64,000 nt of DNA from an uncultured Lachnospiraceae bacterium. GTDB taxonomy: Bacteria; Bacillota; Clostridia; Lachnospirales; Lachnospiraceae. The notes under the pieces were generated by a model that saw nothing but the letters and a program-made list of their open reading frames with translations, was not told the DNA's origin and did not search any database. The position numbers and the translations under genes were made by a program. Shown here piece after piece: positions 1 through 8,269 of this stretch. The stretch lies in assembly GCA_947178145.1 (NCBI GenBank), contig CAMWXE010000006.1, positions 1 through 64,000 of the forward strand, written 5' to 3'. Numbering within the stretch: the first letter of the stretch is position 1; each line of letters begins with the position of its first letter.

Positions 1-231
1 AAGCTGGTGCTCCATATTATTTTTGGAAAAATTCCCCAAGTAAAGTTACACTATCGCTCCTTATAAAATAAAATTTGACGAAATATGAGGGGGGAGGCAG
101 TTCGGTTTCAGTTTAAGAACAGTCTTGGCGGCGGGCTGCATTCGCCCCACGCACTGGCAGCTCCCGGTGGCCGGTAATGCGACAGGCCTGCTCCCTCACT
201 TCTCCCATCCTTATATCTTTTTATGGCTATA
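1..231. other. Left edge, no gene recognised
   Basis: No convincing coding region is seen in these 231 bases. A minus-strand ATG at 13-15 could begin a gene that runs off the left edge, but it has no clear ribosome binding site. The 121-190 part is GC-rich and matches nothing I recognise. Confidence 0.4.
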
Positions 232-672
232 TTATATCATTAGATTGCTATAAATAACAATCGTATTATCCGCCTGTTCAGATTTAGGGTAAACGAAATC
301 TGAACAGGAGGGGCGGGCCGCTATACCGGAGCTGGATGGAATGACCCGATTCACACGCTTCCCTCTTTGCAAGTTGTTGTAGCCAATAGCGGCAACAACC
401 TCTGGCTGCATCACGAAAAGTTTGAAAAGCAGAGTATTATGGATATTTGCTTTTTCTGCAAATAAGGTTTGGGTTGCACCTGGACAAAGACAGGTTACTG
501 TAACGCCAGTGCCTTTTAGCTCTTGGTAAAGTCCGTTAGAGAAAGAGAGAACATATGCTTATGTCGCAGCATAAACCGCATCATAGGGGCATGGCATATA
601 GGAGTCAGTAGATCCAATGTTCAGAATGCGTCCATACCCACGTTTTATCATTCCAGGTAAAAAGGATTTCGC
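232..672 (-). pseudogene. Short-chain dehydrogenase remnant, C-terminal half with in-frame stop
   Basis: Read on the minus strand from 672 down, the frame gives a typical SDR core: FLPGMIKRGYGRILNIGS, then the active-site region PYDAVYAA-T, then a stop TAA at 559-561, then AYVLSFSNGLYQELKGTGV, a CPG motif and PEVVAAIGYNNLQRGKRV. In SDR enzymes the active site is Tyr-x-x-x-Lys. Here Tyr is present and the stop sits exactly at the Lys codon, one base change from AAA. The N-terminal Rossmann half is absent and is replaced by an esterase fragment at about 672. It is therefore a broken gene. The last 30 or so residues before the stop at 232 no longer resemble the family well. Confidence 0.75.
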
Positions 673-1254
673 AAAATAACCCTCCCCCAGTTCCTGCGCC
701 AGCAGCCTGCCCAGGCAGTCATAATTCGGTGTGCAATTGACCTTCCCGATATGCCCGTTATGTCCGTTGATAAAAATGACACTTCCATCGCCATGTTCTA
801 TAAACCACTTCACTTTTTCCGCCATATGACGATCCTGCACCGCATTATACTCACGATCGGATTTGCGGATATCACAGCAGTTGTAAATGCTCTGTGCACA
901 CTCCCGCGCATATGCAAACGTTTCACTTCCAAACATTTCCACAATATTTTCTTTTGCGCTGTCCACTTCCTGTATCAGACTTTCCGCCACAGACAATCCC
1001 TGCTCAAATGCCTCCGAACTGATGTCATACATTTCATCATCATTTAAGAAAGCGAACGCCTCCCTGTACTGCAAACCGATACTCGAATCAATTTGTTCTA
1101 ATATCCGCAATACATACTCCTTGCTGCTGTCAGCCCACTGCATATCCATCACGTAAAAATGCAGATTTTCGCCATCCCCGGCAGTTTCATTGTAAGAGCG
1201 CATCCACTGGATCAGCTCCTCCATCTCCTCTGTGCGGTAAATGCGGAACCCGAT
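673..1254 (-). pseudogene. Internal fragment of an erythromycin-esterase-like gene
   Basis: About 194 residues here are nearly identical to an internal stretch of the intact gene at 2546-3781, matching its bases of about 2867-3448. Both ends of the similarity are abrupt. The N-terminal part with the signal peptide and the GEASH motif is missing, and at the other end the frame passes directly into the dehydrogenase remnant. Upstream, residues to about 1332 match neither parent. The fragment lacks essential family motifs and a start of its own, so it should be inactive. It probably arose by partial duplication and recombination. Confidence 0.8.
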
Positions 1255-1662
1255 TTGGAAGGTGGGTTCTTTCTCTTTTTTTGTCCAATCAGTTACACTG
1301 AAAACTATAAAGCAGGAACAAGGATTCGTCAAGATAAGAAAACACCTTGGAAATTGGCGGGATTACGGAGACATTATTTAGAATGTTCGATTTTAATCTG
1401 CAGTATTTGTGCGGGAGATAGGAAAGAAAGTTTGCTGTTTGACAGTAATCAGAAACACTGCTTTACACGGAGGTGCATTTGGGTCATAAAACCGCTTGCC
1501 AACCAAGCGGAAGCATGGTATTCTTTTCATAAGCAGCGGGAAGGTCGATCCTGTCTGATTGTTGATTGTGGTGATTTAACAATACTACTAATTGCTATGT
1601 CACAGCCTTGGCAGGCCATCGCGCAGCGATTTTGTTCAATTGGGAATTGTGGAGGAATAACT
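1255..1662. other. Stretch without a recognised gene
   Basis: Open reading is possible on the plus strand through this stretch in frame with the following GNAT gene, but the peptide is rich in Cys, Trp and Arg, resembles no family I know and has no ribosome binding site. I see no convincing gene. The GNAT ribosome binding site GGAGGA lies at 1651-1656. Confidence 0.4.
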
Positions 1663-2315
1663 ATGGTTCATTTGAAAAAAATAAATCACGATAATTGGAT
1701 GGAGTGCATTGAACTTGACGTACATGATTGGCAAAAACAGTTTGTAAATCCAAACATTCTTAGCCTGGCAGAGGCATATGCGCATTCAGATGCAAATAAA
1801 GAGGATGCAGAACAATATTACAGATGTATCCCATTTGGAATATACTGTAATGACCAAATGATAGGATTTAGGAACTGTAGGAAAATAAGTGATACAGATT
1901 GCGCAGGATATTTCTTCGAGAGTGCAGTACAAAAAACGTAGGCGTAGTGGGCTACGGCGAGGCTTTTTGTGCTGTGCTATCGGAGAAATAGACAAGTCAA
2001 GATGTGTCACTTATTTTTCTACAATTCCTTACTCTTATAACATATGAAAAAGAATGTGATTTTGATGATACTCCCGGATATGAAATTTACAGATTAATGA
2101 TTGCAAAGGATTATCAGGGAAAAGGTATTGGAAAAGAATCAATAAAAAGAATCATTGAATACATAAAGACATTTCCTTATGGAACAGTTGAGTATATATA
2201 TGCGTCCTGGCATCCAGAAAATAAAGCATCGGAGCGGTTATGCTTGGGCAGTGGATTTGAAGTTGTTGGAAAAGATGAGGATGATGGGGCGATAAGATCG
2301 AGATTGAAAGTATAA
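1663..2315 (+). pseudogene. GNAT N-acetyltransferase split by a MITE-like insertion
   Basis: The start ATG at 1663 follows GGAGGA with good spacing. Residues run to MIGF at about 1867, are interrupted by an insertion, and resume after 2031 as LITYEKECDFDDTPGYEIYR. Removing bases 1871-2031 (the element and one TTA copy) restores one open frame of 163 residues, reading MIGFTLITYEKE across the joint. The restored protein has the acetyl-CoA loop QGKGIGK and a C-terminal strand-helix region like polyamine or other small-molecule acetyltransferases of the PaiA/BltD type; substrate is unknown. In its present state translation stops inside the insertion, and the downstream half lacks a good start. 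Confidence 0.85.
1871..2028. mobile_element. MITE-like element, 158 bp, TTA target duplication
   Basis: The element has terminal inverted repeats of about 31 bp with 26 matching positions; the left end begins GGAACTGTAGGAAAATAAGT and the right end is its imperfect complement, ending at 2028. TTA at 1868-1870 and 2029-2031 flanks it, and removing one copy restores the GNAT frame. The interior can fold back further (GTAG and CTAC, ACAAAAA and CTTTTTGT around 1931-1969). It has no coding capacity, so it would depend on a transposase elsewhere; the family is not identified. Confidence 0.85.
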
Positions 2316-2461
2316 TTGGCTAACATCAAGTTCCTGTTTTTTGCGCCCATTTTTGGCATTTTCAAAAATCACCGTCATTTTTGTTTTGCGTGGTGCTGCA
2401 GGTATTAGGGGAGAAATATCGCCGCCGTTTTGGCAAAATCCCCGCTTTCGGCAGGAAGCTT

Positions 2462-2493
2462 CCTGTTCCGGGTCAGGTCAGATCCGGAACAGG
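2462..2493. repeat. Perfect 10-bp inverted repeat
   Basis: CCTGTTCCGG and CCGGAACAGG are separated by 12 bases between the convergent ends of the GNAT and esterase-like genes. It could act as a terminator in either direction, but no T tract follows on either strand. Confidence 0.5.
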
Positions 2494-2545
2494 CTTTGTA
2501 TGCTGAAACAATGGATGAAACTGCGTGGACAGCGCTGGAATCCTC

Positions 2546-3781
2546 CTACTGGTCAAGCGTCGTGGGTGAGACTTCGAAAAAGACAATCATGCCGTCAAAA
2601 GTATCCTTCGGTATGATTTTTGTTGTATAGAATGCCTTCATGGCCGTCATCGCTGTTACATTTAAGGACGTGATCCTCTGTTTGTCCGATATAATTTTAC
2701 TCCAGTGATCATCCGCGGACGCCGCTGAAAAATCGATATAATAATAGTTCTGTGCGAGTTCTTCTGTCAATTCGTTCAGAAAATTTTGATTTTCTACCCT
2801 CAATTCTTCAAATCCATCATCCGTCTGGGAATTGAAAGAAGTGACTTTGGCATCCGTGCCAATGGCAAAGTAACCATCCCCCAGTTCCTGTGTTAGCAGC
2901 ATGCCCATGCAGTCATAGCCCGGCGTACAGTTGACCTTCCCGATATGCCCGTTATGTCCGTTGATGAAAATGACACTTCCATCTCCATGTTCTATAAACC
3001 ACTGCACTTTTTCTGCCATATGACGGTCCCGCACCGCGTTATACTCCCGATCGGATTTGCGGATATCACAGCAGTTATAAATGCTTTGGGCACACTCCCG
3101 CGCAAACGCAAACGTATCGTCTCCGAACATCTCCACAATGCTTTCCCTTGCGCTGTCCACTTCCTGAATCAGCCTCTCCGCCACAGGCAGCCCCTGCTCA
3201 AATGCCTCCGGACTGATGTCATACATTTCATCATCATTCAAAAAAGCGAACGCCTCCCTGTACTGTGAACTGATATTCGAATCAATCTGTTCTAATATCC
3301 GAAATACATACTCCTTACTGCTGTCAGCCCACTGCATATCCATCCCGTAAAAGTGTAAATCTTCACCGTCCCTAGCCGTTTCATTGTAAGCGCGCATCCA
3401 CTGGAGCAGCTCCTCCATCTCCGCTGTGCGGTAAATGCGAAACCCGATCAGGGCAGCCGCCTCCTTCGCAGTCCCCGGCCCTCCATGTATATAGTCATCT
3501 ACTTTCAATGCATTCCCAAAATCACCTTCTATGACAAAAGTCCGGCATCCATTGTTCTCAACAAGCGCCTGAAACACCCCGGCCTTCATTTCCTGATACT
3601 CTTTCACACCGTGACTGGCCTCACCCAGCCCCACAACCAGCACGTCCTCCGGAACGGTAATCGTGCTTACATCAGTTTGTACCAGCCCCATATCAACATC
3701 TGCTGTCCCGCTTGCGCACCCTGTCACAATTGCCATGAAACAACATAGGATCGCTATGCCGCAGATTATTTGTTTCCTCAT
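2546..3781 (-). CDS. Erythromycin-esterase family lipoprotein
   Basis: This is a 411-residue member of the erythromycin esterase (Ere) superfamily, hydrolases that open macrolide lactones in EreA/EreB but whose other members have unknown substrates. The start ATG at 3781 is chosen because GAGGAGGAG stands 6 bases upstream; a longer frame from 3802 has no such site. Residues 1-21 form a signal peptide ending in a lipobox with Cys22, so the protein is probably exported and membrane-anchored, unlike cytoplasmic EreA. Family motifs are visible: GEASHG at 53-58 with Glu54 and His57, and VIEGDF around Glu85. A partial second copy lies at 673-1254. The location argues against a simple drug-resistance role, so substrate is left open. 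Confidence 0.8.
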   Translation of the reverse strand: MRKQIICGIAILCCFMAIVTGCASGTADVDMGLVQTDVSTITVPEDVLVVGLGEASHGVKEYQEMKAGVFQALVENNGCRTFVIEGDFGNALKVDDYIHGGPGTAKEAAALIGFRIYRTAEMEELLQWMRAYNETARDGEDLHFYGMDMQWADSSKEYVFRILEQIDSNISSQYREAFAFLNDDEMYDISPEAFEQGLPVAERLIQEVDSARESIVEMFGDDTFAFARECAQSIYNCCDIRKSDREYNAVRDRHMAEKVQWFIEHGDGSVIFINGHNGHIGKVNCTPGYDCMGMLLTQELGDGYFAIGTDAKVTSFNSQTDDGFEELRVENQNFLNELTEELAQNYYYIDFSAASADDHWSKIISDKQRITSLNVTAMTAMKAFYTTKIIPKDTFDGMIVFFEVSPTTLDQ

Positions 3782-3836
3782 TTGACTCTCCTCCTCATCC
3801 AATCCTGTTTTTCCCTGTTACATCGGAACTGTATTC

Positions 3837-3865
3837 AGCATAACAGAATGAAGAGAAGGCAGCAA
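3837..3865 (-). promoter_or_regulatory. Promoter of the esterase-like gene
   Basis: On the minus strand TTGCTG (3860-3865) and TATGCT (3837-3842) are 17 bases apart, a good fit to a vegetative sigma-A promoter, about 55 bases before the chosen start codon. Confidence 0.6.
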
Positions 3866-3894
3866 TCGATTCCGCTTACAATTTCGCGGTTTTT

Positions 3895-3910
3895 CTTACA
3901 GTTTTGTAAG
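3895..3910. promoter_or_regulatory. Palindrome CTTACA-N4-TGTAAG upstream of promoter
   Basis: A 6-bp arm palindrome lies 30 bases upstream of the -35 box of the esterase-like gene. Its TACA/TGTA arms resemble operators of several small repressors or activators, but no regulator can be named from sequence alone. Confidence 0.45.
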
Positions 3911-3947
3911 ATTGGTGTGTTGTTTCATAATCTTCACGCAGCCCTTT

Positions 3948-4379
3948 TTACTTCCACTTAAACAACACAAACCCTCCAATGGCAACCAATGCACCGATAA
4001 CCTTCCGCCAGCTAAACGGCTGCTTCTCCACGCCAAACAGTCCAAAGAGCTCTATCAGATATGCAATGATAAGCTGAGAGATCACGATTAGCATCACCGC
4101 TTTTGCTGGTCCCAGCGCATCCATGCTCTTGATGACAGTCAATGTGATAAATGCCCCCATGACACCGCCGAGCAGGAAATATTTAGGCTCTACAGAAATC
4201 ACATCGCGAAACGAAGTCCTGTCCGCAAACATCCATGCCAATATACACACGAGAAATGCAGTGAACTGAACAAACGCATTGGCAGCCCACATGCTTGACG
4301 CTTCCGTCACCTTTGTGTTAAACACTCCCTGTACACTCATCAGTGCCCCTGAAATCAACGCAATCAAAAATCCAATCAT
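3948..4379 (-). CDS. DMT-superfamily small membrane protein (YdcZ/DUF606-like)
   Basis: The 143-residue protein is nearly all hydrophobic, with about five membrane segments (roughly residues 2-20, 32-52, 66-88, 92-112, 124-140) and the spacing of YdcZ/DUF606 proteins, which are half-length relatives of EamA/DMT transporters. Typical features are the ALMSVQGVFNTKV start and the closing FSWRKVIGALVAIGG segment. The start ATG at 4377-4379 follows GGGAGG. Such proteins usually act as dimers or paired genes; no partner is next to it here. The transported compound is unknown. Confidence 0.75.
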   Translation of the reverse strand: MIGFLIALISGALMSVQGVFNTKVTEASSMWAANAFVQFTAFLVCILAWMFADRTSFRDVISVEPKYFLLGGVMGAFITLTVIKSMDALGPAKAVMLIVISQLIIAYLIELFGLFGVEKQPFSWRKVIGALVAIGGFVLFKWK

Positions 4380-4461
4380 AGCCTGTAAACCTCCCTACAT
4401 TCTATCATTGGATTTTTCATACAAATTTATTCAATTGTTTCTGGTTTCCTGAATGTTGTTT

Positions 4462-5958
4462 TCACTCCTGCGATTCCGGGTTCACGTCCAGCTCACCTGT
4501 GCCTTCCTCATACCCTACCGCCGGAAGCAGTTCCACCTGTGGATCCTCGATTGGTTCTTCCGTAACTGGTTCACCTGCCAGCTGTGTCTTAATCTGCTCT
4601 GAAAGCTGCCGTAGCTGCGTGTTCGCGTCCTCACCGCCCCATACTCTGGCAAAGCAGATTTCAAGCTCTACCCAGAAATTTCCGGTTTCCAGCATCTTCG
4701 GAATCGGAACCGATTCGATATAATTTTCCACAAAAGCAGCTACGTGCTCATTTTCATAAGTATCCCGAATCACTGATGAGAGTTTCCCCGTCATGCTGTA
4801 CAAATCATCATGCGCATTTTTGATCAGGTATTCCATCAGACGCCCTGCAGACTCCTTATGCTCTGAATATCCGTTGATGACAAGCGCATTTGTCACTGAC
4901 ATCCCCCTGGTCGTGAGCTCCTGATTGATATCCGGCAGCTTCGCAATCCCGTATTCATAGCTAAATTCACCGTTCTTAGCCGCCTCGTCAAGCCTTCTGA
5001 GACAGTCGCTTGTGGCGATGGTATAAATGGTTCTTCCCTCCTGAAACTCCTGCATGATCGTATCGTAATTCGTCTCCTTGGTATCAATGGAAAAGAACTG
5101 ATTCATCTCCTGATAGACTTTCAAACTGGATACAGACTCTGTATTGTAGATGTCAATCAATGATTTATCATCCCCGGCTGCTCCGCCTACTGAGATATAA
5201 TTTCCTATAAAAAAGTAATTATAAAAAATATCTGATACGTCCCAGCGGAAGAAGTACTCCACATTCTCTGGCGTCGGATACTGGTCAGCAAAGGTCAGTA
5301 TATCCACAATCGACTTGGGAATCAACTGTTCCGCAGTCATGGCCGGCGCTTCTGCACTCTCGCCAATCAGGTCCTCACTGGCATTCTCTCCGCCTTCTTC
5401 CTCCTCATTCCCCACACTGTTTATCGTGTCGACAATCTGCTGCAGATAGGTTTTGTTGTAAAGCAATGCGCTCGTCTCAAAGTACATCGGGCAAGCAACG
5501 TATTTTCCATCATAGATCACCGCATTTTTCGCAGCCTGGCTAAACAATCCTTCCTCATGGACCGGCGCAGTATCTGGCAATTGTGTCGCAAGACCTGCCA
5601 GATAGGCCTTCTCCAGGGAATCATTGCTCAGAATATAGAGATCGGGTGTATCTGTTCCCTCATCCAGACTAGCCGCATTGACAGCTTCCAGATACTCAAG
5701 TCCCGATACAAGCTTCACATCCACGCGGATATCCGTACTGTCGTAAAATTCCAGTGCCTTGCTATTCAGATAGTCTGTCAGAGCATCGTCTGTATACCAT
5801 AGATGAATTGTCTCTTTCCGGTTTCCAAATTCTGGCGACGATTTACCGCTCCCTTCCAGTGCTGCGCGATACAGAAATACCGCAGCAATTATGACGCCCA
5901 CCGCCACAAGTGCAGCTGCCACTGCAAGGAGCCTCTTTTTGTTTTTATTATGTCTCAT
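4462..5958 (-). CDS. Extracellular solute-binding protein, membrane-anchored
   Basis: The 498-residue protein has a basic start (MRHNKNKKR) and one hydrophobic anchor at about residues 10-30, without a lipobox Cys, followed by a family-1-type periplasmic binding fold: LWYTDDALTDYL, then TPDLYILSND, then YDGKYVACPMYFETSALLYNKTYL. An acidic, Glu-rich insert lies around residues 185-205. The start at 5958 is preferred over 5991 because GAGGGA stands just before it. No ABC permease or ATPase gene is adjacent, which is unusual for a binding protein, so its transporter partner, if any, is elsewhere. The ligand is probably a sugar or oligosaccharide by family, but this is inference. Confidence 0.75.
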   Translation of the reverse strand: MRHNKNKKRLLAVAAALVAVGVIIAAVFLYRAALEGSGKSSPEFGNRKETIHLWYTDDALTDYLNSKALEFYDSTDIRVDVKLVSGLEYLEAVNAASLDEGTDTPDLYILSNDSLEKAYLAGLATQLPDTAPVHEEGLFSQAAKNAVIYDGKYVACPMYFETSALLYNKTYLQQIVDTINSVGNEEEEGGENASEDLIGESAEAPAMTAEQLIPKSIVDILTFADQYPTPENVEYFFRWDVSDIFYNYFFIGNYISVGGAAGDDKSLIDIYNTESVSSLKVYQEMNQFFSIDTKETNYDTIMQEFQEGRTIYTIATSDCLRRLDEAAKNGEFSYEYGIAKLPDINQELTTRGMSVTNALVINGYSEHKESAGRLMEYLIKNAHDDLYSMTGKLSSVIRDTYENEHVAAFVENYIESVPIPKMLETGNFWVELEICFARVWGGEDANTQLRQLSEQIKTQLAGEPVTEEPIEDPQVELLPAVGYEEGTGELDVNPESQE

Positions 5959-6015
5959 TAAAATCCCTCGTGCCGCCGGCCCACACAGCAAAGCGGCATC
6001 AATCCTTTGAATCTG

Positions 6016-7218
6016 TTATCTTCTTTCCATCTCATCAAAACAAGCATCAACAATCGCTATCATGTTATCTACATCCGCTTTTGACACGATCAACGGCGGA
6101 ATAAAGCGGATAATCCTCGCCCCTGCATTGATCAGCAAAAGTCCCTTCTCAATCGCCCTGTCAATGATATCTCCTACAGGTCCGTCACATTCCAGTCCCT
6201 GCATCAGACCAACACCCCTGTGCGCCTTGATATAGTCATGCTTTGCGGCAAGCGCATCCAGCTTTTCATACAGATAAGCCCCTGTCGCATTGACGTTCTC
6301 CAATATATTCTGTTCCTCAAAGAGGTCAATCACTTTCGAGATTGCAGCGCACGCGAGCGGATTTCCGCCGTAGGTTGTGCCGTGGTCGCCGCTCGTCAGG
6401 GACTGCTGCGCGACCTTCTCTGTCATCATAAACGCCCCGACCGGGACACCACAGCCAATCGCCTTGGCACTCGTCATGATATCCGGTTTTACGCCGTACT
6501 GCTGCCATGCATACATGGTTCCCGTCCTGCCCATGCCGCACTGAATCTCGTCCAGAATCAGCAGAATGTCCTTCTCATCACAGAGCGCCCTCACCTGCCG
6601 GATAAACGCTTCCGCCGCCGGATAAATGCCGCCCTCTCCCTGCACCGTCTCAAAGATAATTGCGCAGGTCCTGTCTGTCACCTGTGCCCTGACACTCTCA
6701 AAATCATTGAAGTCCGCAAACCTGATGTTGCCAATCAGCGGCTCAAACGCCTCCCTGTAGTGCGGATTTCCCGTCACGGAGAGCGCGCCCAAAGTCCTTC
6801 CATGGAATGAATGGTTCATGGCTATGATCTCGTGGTCTGTGTGTCCGTCCCGCAAAAAAGCGTACTTTCTTGCGGCCTTTATGGCACCTTCCACCGCCTC
6901 CGCGCCGCTGTTTGTGAAAAAGATTCTGTCCATGCCGGAAATCTTTTTGAGCTTCGTGGCCGCCTCAATCGCCGGAATGTTGTAATAGTAATTAGATGTG
7001 TGGATAACCTTGTCAATCTGCGCTTTCAGCGCATCATTGTACGCCCTGTTATTGTACCCAAGTGCAAACACCGCAATCCCTGCCACGAAATCAAGGTATT
7101 TTTTCCCTTCAATATCGTACAGATACATACCGTCTCCCCTATCCCACACAATCTGATAGCGATTGTATGTGTGCAGCAGCGCTGACTCGGCTTCGTCAAT
7201 GTATTCTTTCATATTCAT
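6016..7218 (-). CDS. argD: Acetylornithine aminotransferase
   Basis: This PLP enzyme of arginine synthesis moves an amino group from glutamate to N-acetylglutamate semialdehyde. The 400-residue protein shows the class-III aminotransferase pattern: TNSGAEAVEGA near 102-112, MNHSFHGRTLG near 134-144, ILDEIQCGMGRTG near 221-233 and the PLP lysine Lys252 in TSAKAIGCG. The start at 7218 follows GGAGA. It lies 19 bases after argB and behind argJ in one direction, forming a partial arginine operon. Length and motifs are standard; a role on succinylornithine or GABA is possible in this family but the neighbours support ArgD. Confidence 0.92.
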   Translation of the reverse strand: MNMKEYIDEAESALLHTYNRYQIVWDRGDGMYLYDIEGKKYLDFVAGIAVFALGYNNRAYNDALKAQIDKVIHTSNYYYNIPAIEAATKLKKISGMDRIFFTNSGAEAVEGAIKAARKYAFLRDGHTDHEIIAMNHSFHGRTLGALSVTGNPHYREAFEPLIGNIRFADFNDFESVRAQVTDRTCAIIFETVQGEGGIYPAAEAFIRQVRALCDEKDILLILDEIQCGMGRTGTMYAWQQYGVKPDIMTSAKAIGCGVPVGAFMMTEKVAQQSLTSGDHGTTYGGNPLACAAISKVIDLFEEQNILENVNATGAYLYEKLDALAAKHDYIKAHRGVGLMQGLECDGPVGDIIDRAIEKGLLLINAGARIIRFIPPLIVSKADVDNMIAIVDACFDEMERR

Positions 7219-7237
7219 ACTTAAATCTCCATTTACC

Positions 7238-8143
7238 CTATACTTCCCTGTCCATGCCCTCCAGATCCTCGTCCTTCACAATTGCCGTACCAATGCCGTT
7301 TCTGGTGAAAATTTCCAGAAGCAGGCAGTGCGGAATCCGTCCGTCGAGGATATGCACACGGTTTACGCCGTTTTTGATCGCGCTGGTGCAGTTGCCCAGC
7401 TTCGGCAGCATGCCGCCGCCGATAAAACCGTCCTCGATCAGTTTCTCCGCCTGTGACGCTGAAATTCTGGAGATAAACGAGGACTTGTCACTTATATCCT
7501 TGTACAGACCCTCGATATCGGTCAAAAACGCGAGCTTCTCCGCGCCCACAGCCTTTGCGATGGAACACGCCGCGTCATCCGCATTGATATTGTAAGTCTG
7601 AAATGTATCATCGAGACCAATCGGCGCGACAATCGGCAGAAAATCCTTTTCAATCAGGTCAAACAGTACTTTGGGATTGACTTCCCTGATATCCCCCACA
7701 AAGCCGATATCCTGTCCGTCCGCATATTTCTTGTCCACTGTTAAGAGTCCGCCGTCCTTTCCGCTGACGCCGACCGCCTTCACGCCGAGCTCCTGAACCA
7801 TCGTCACCAGACTCTTGTTCACCTTATTCAGCACCATCTCTGCGATTTCCATGGTTGCCTCGTCGGTGACGCGCAGACCGTTCACAAACTGCGATTCCAT
7901 ACCGACCTTGCCAACCCACCTGCTGATCTCCTTGCCGCCGCCGTGCACGATGATCGGCTTAAATCCCACCAGCTTTAAGAGCGTCACATCTTTGATGACA
8001 TTCTTCTGCAGCTCCTCGTTGCTCATGGCGCTCCCGCCGTATTTGACGACAATATACTTTCTGTTAAATTTCTGTATGTAGGGAAGCGCTTCGATGAGCA
8101 CCTCCGCCTTTGACAGAATTTTGTCCATATCCTGTTCGTTCAT
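7238..8143 (-). CDS. argB: Acetylglutamate kinase
   Basis: ArgB phosphorylates N-acetylglutamate, the second step of arginine synthesis. The 301-residue amino-acid-kinase fold protein has the phosphate loop VVKYGGSAM, the VHGGGKEIS motif, and the substrate region [13 protein letters not shown]. Later [11 protein letters not shown] and [11 protein letters not shown] complete the signature. The start ATG at 8143 has AAAGGAG 8 bases upstream, better than the ATG at 8164. It sits between argJ (126 bases upstream) and argD. Feedback inhibition by arginine in this family depends on an N-terminal helix; residues 1-20 here are long enough to supply one, but this is inference. Confidence 0.93.
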   Translation of the reverse strand: MNEQDMDKILSKAEVLIEALPYIQKFNRKYIVVKYGGSAMSNEELQKNVIKDVTLLKLVGFKPIIVHGGGKEISRWVGKVGMESQFVNGLRVTDEATMEIAEMVLNKVNKSLVTMVQELGVKAVGVSGKDGGLLTVDKKYADGQDIGFVGDIREVNPKVLFDLIEKDFLPIVAPIGLDDTFQTYNINADDAACSIAKAVGAEKLAFLTDIEGLYKDISDKSSFISRISASQAEKLIEDGFIGGGMLPKLGNCTSAIKNGVNRVHILDGRIPHCLLLEIFTRNGIGTAIVKDEDLEGMDREV

Positions 8144-8269
8144 TTTCTGTACTCCTTTCCCCATACCAGTCCCTTGCTGTCAGCCTTCGCGTGTATTTGA
8201 AAATCATTCCCGACATCCGGCAGATGATTTCTTCTTCCGCAATTTGCGATATTCAAACACCTGTTTATA

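Noticed and set aside
1159-1941. Long plus-strand reading frame of 260 residues
   Set aside because: It runs antisense through the esterase fragment and only its last part (from 1663) is a real gene start; the first two thirds have no family likeness or ribosome site.
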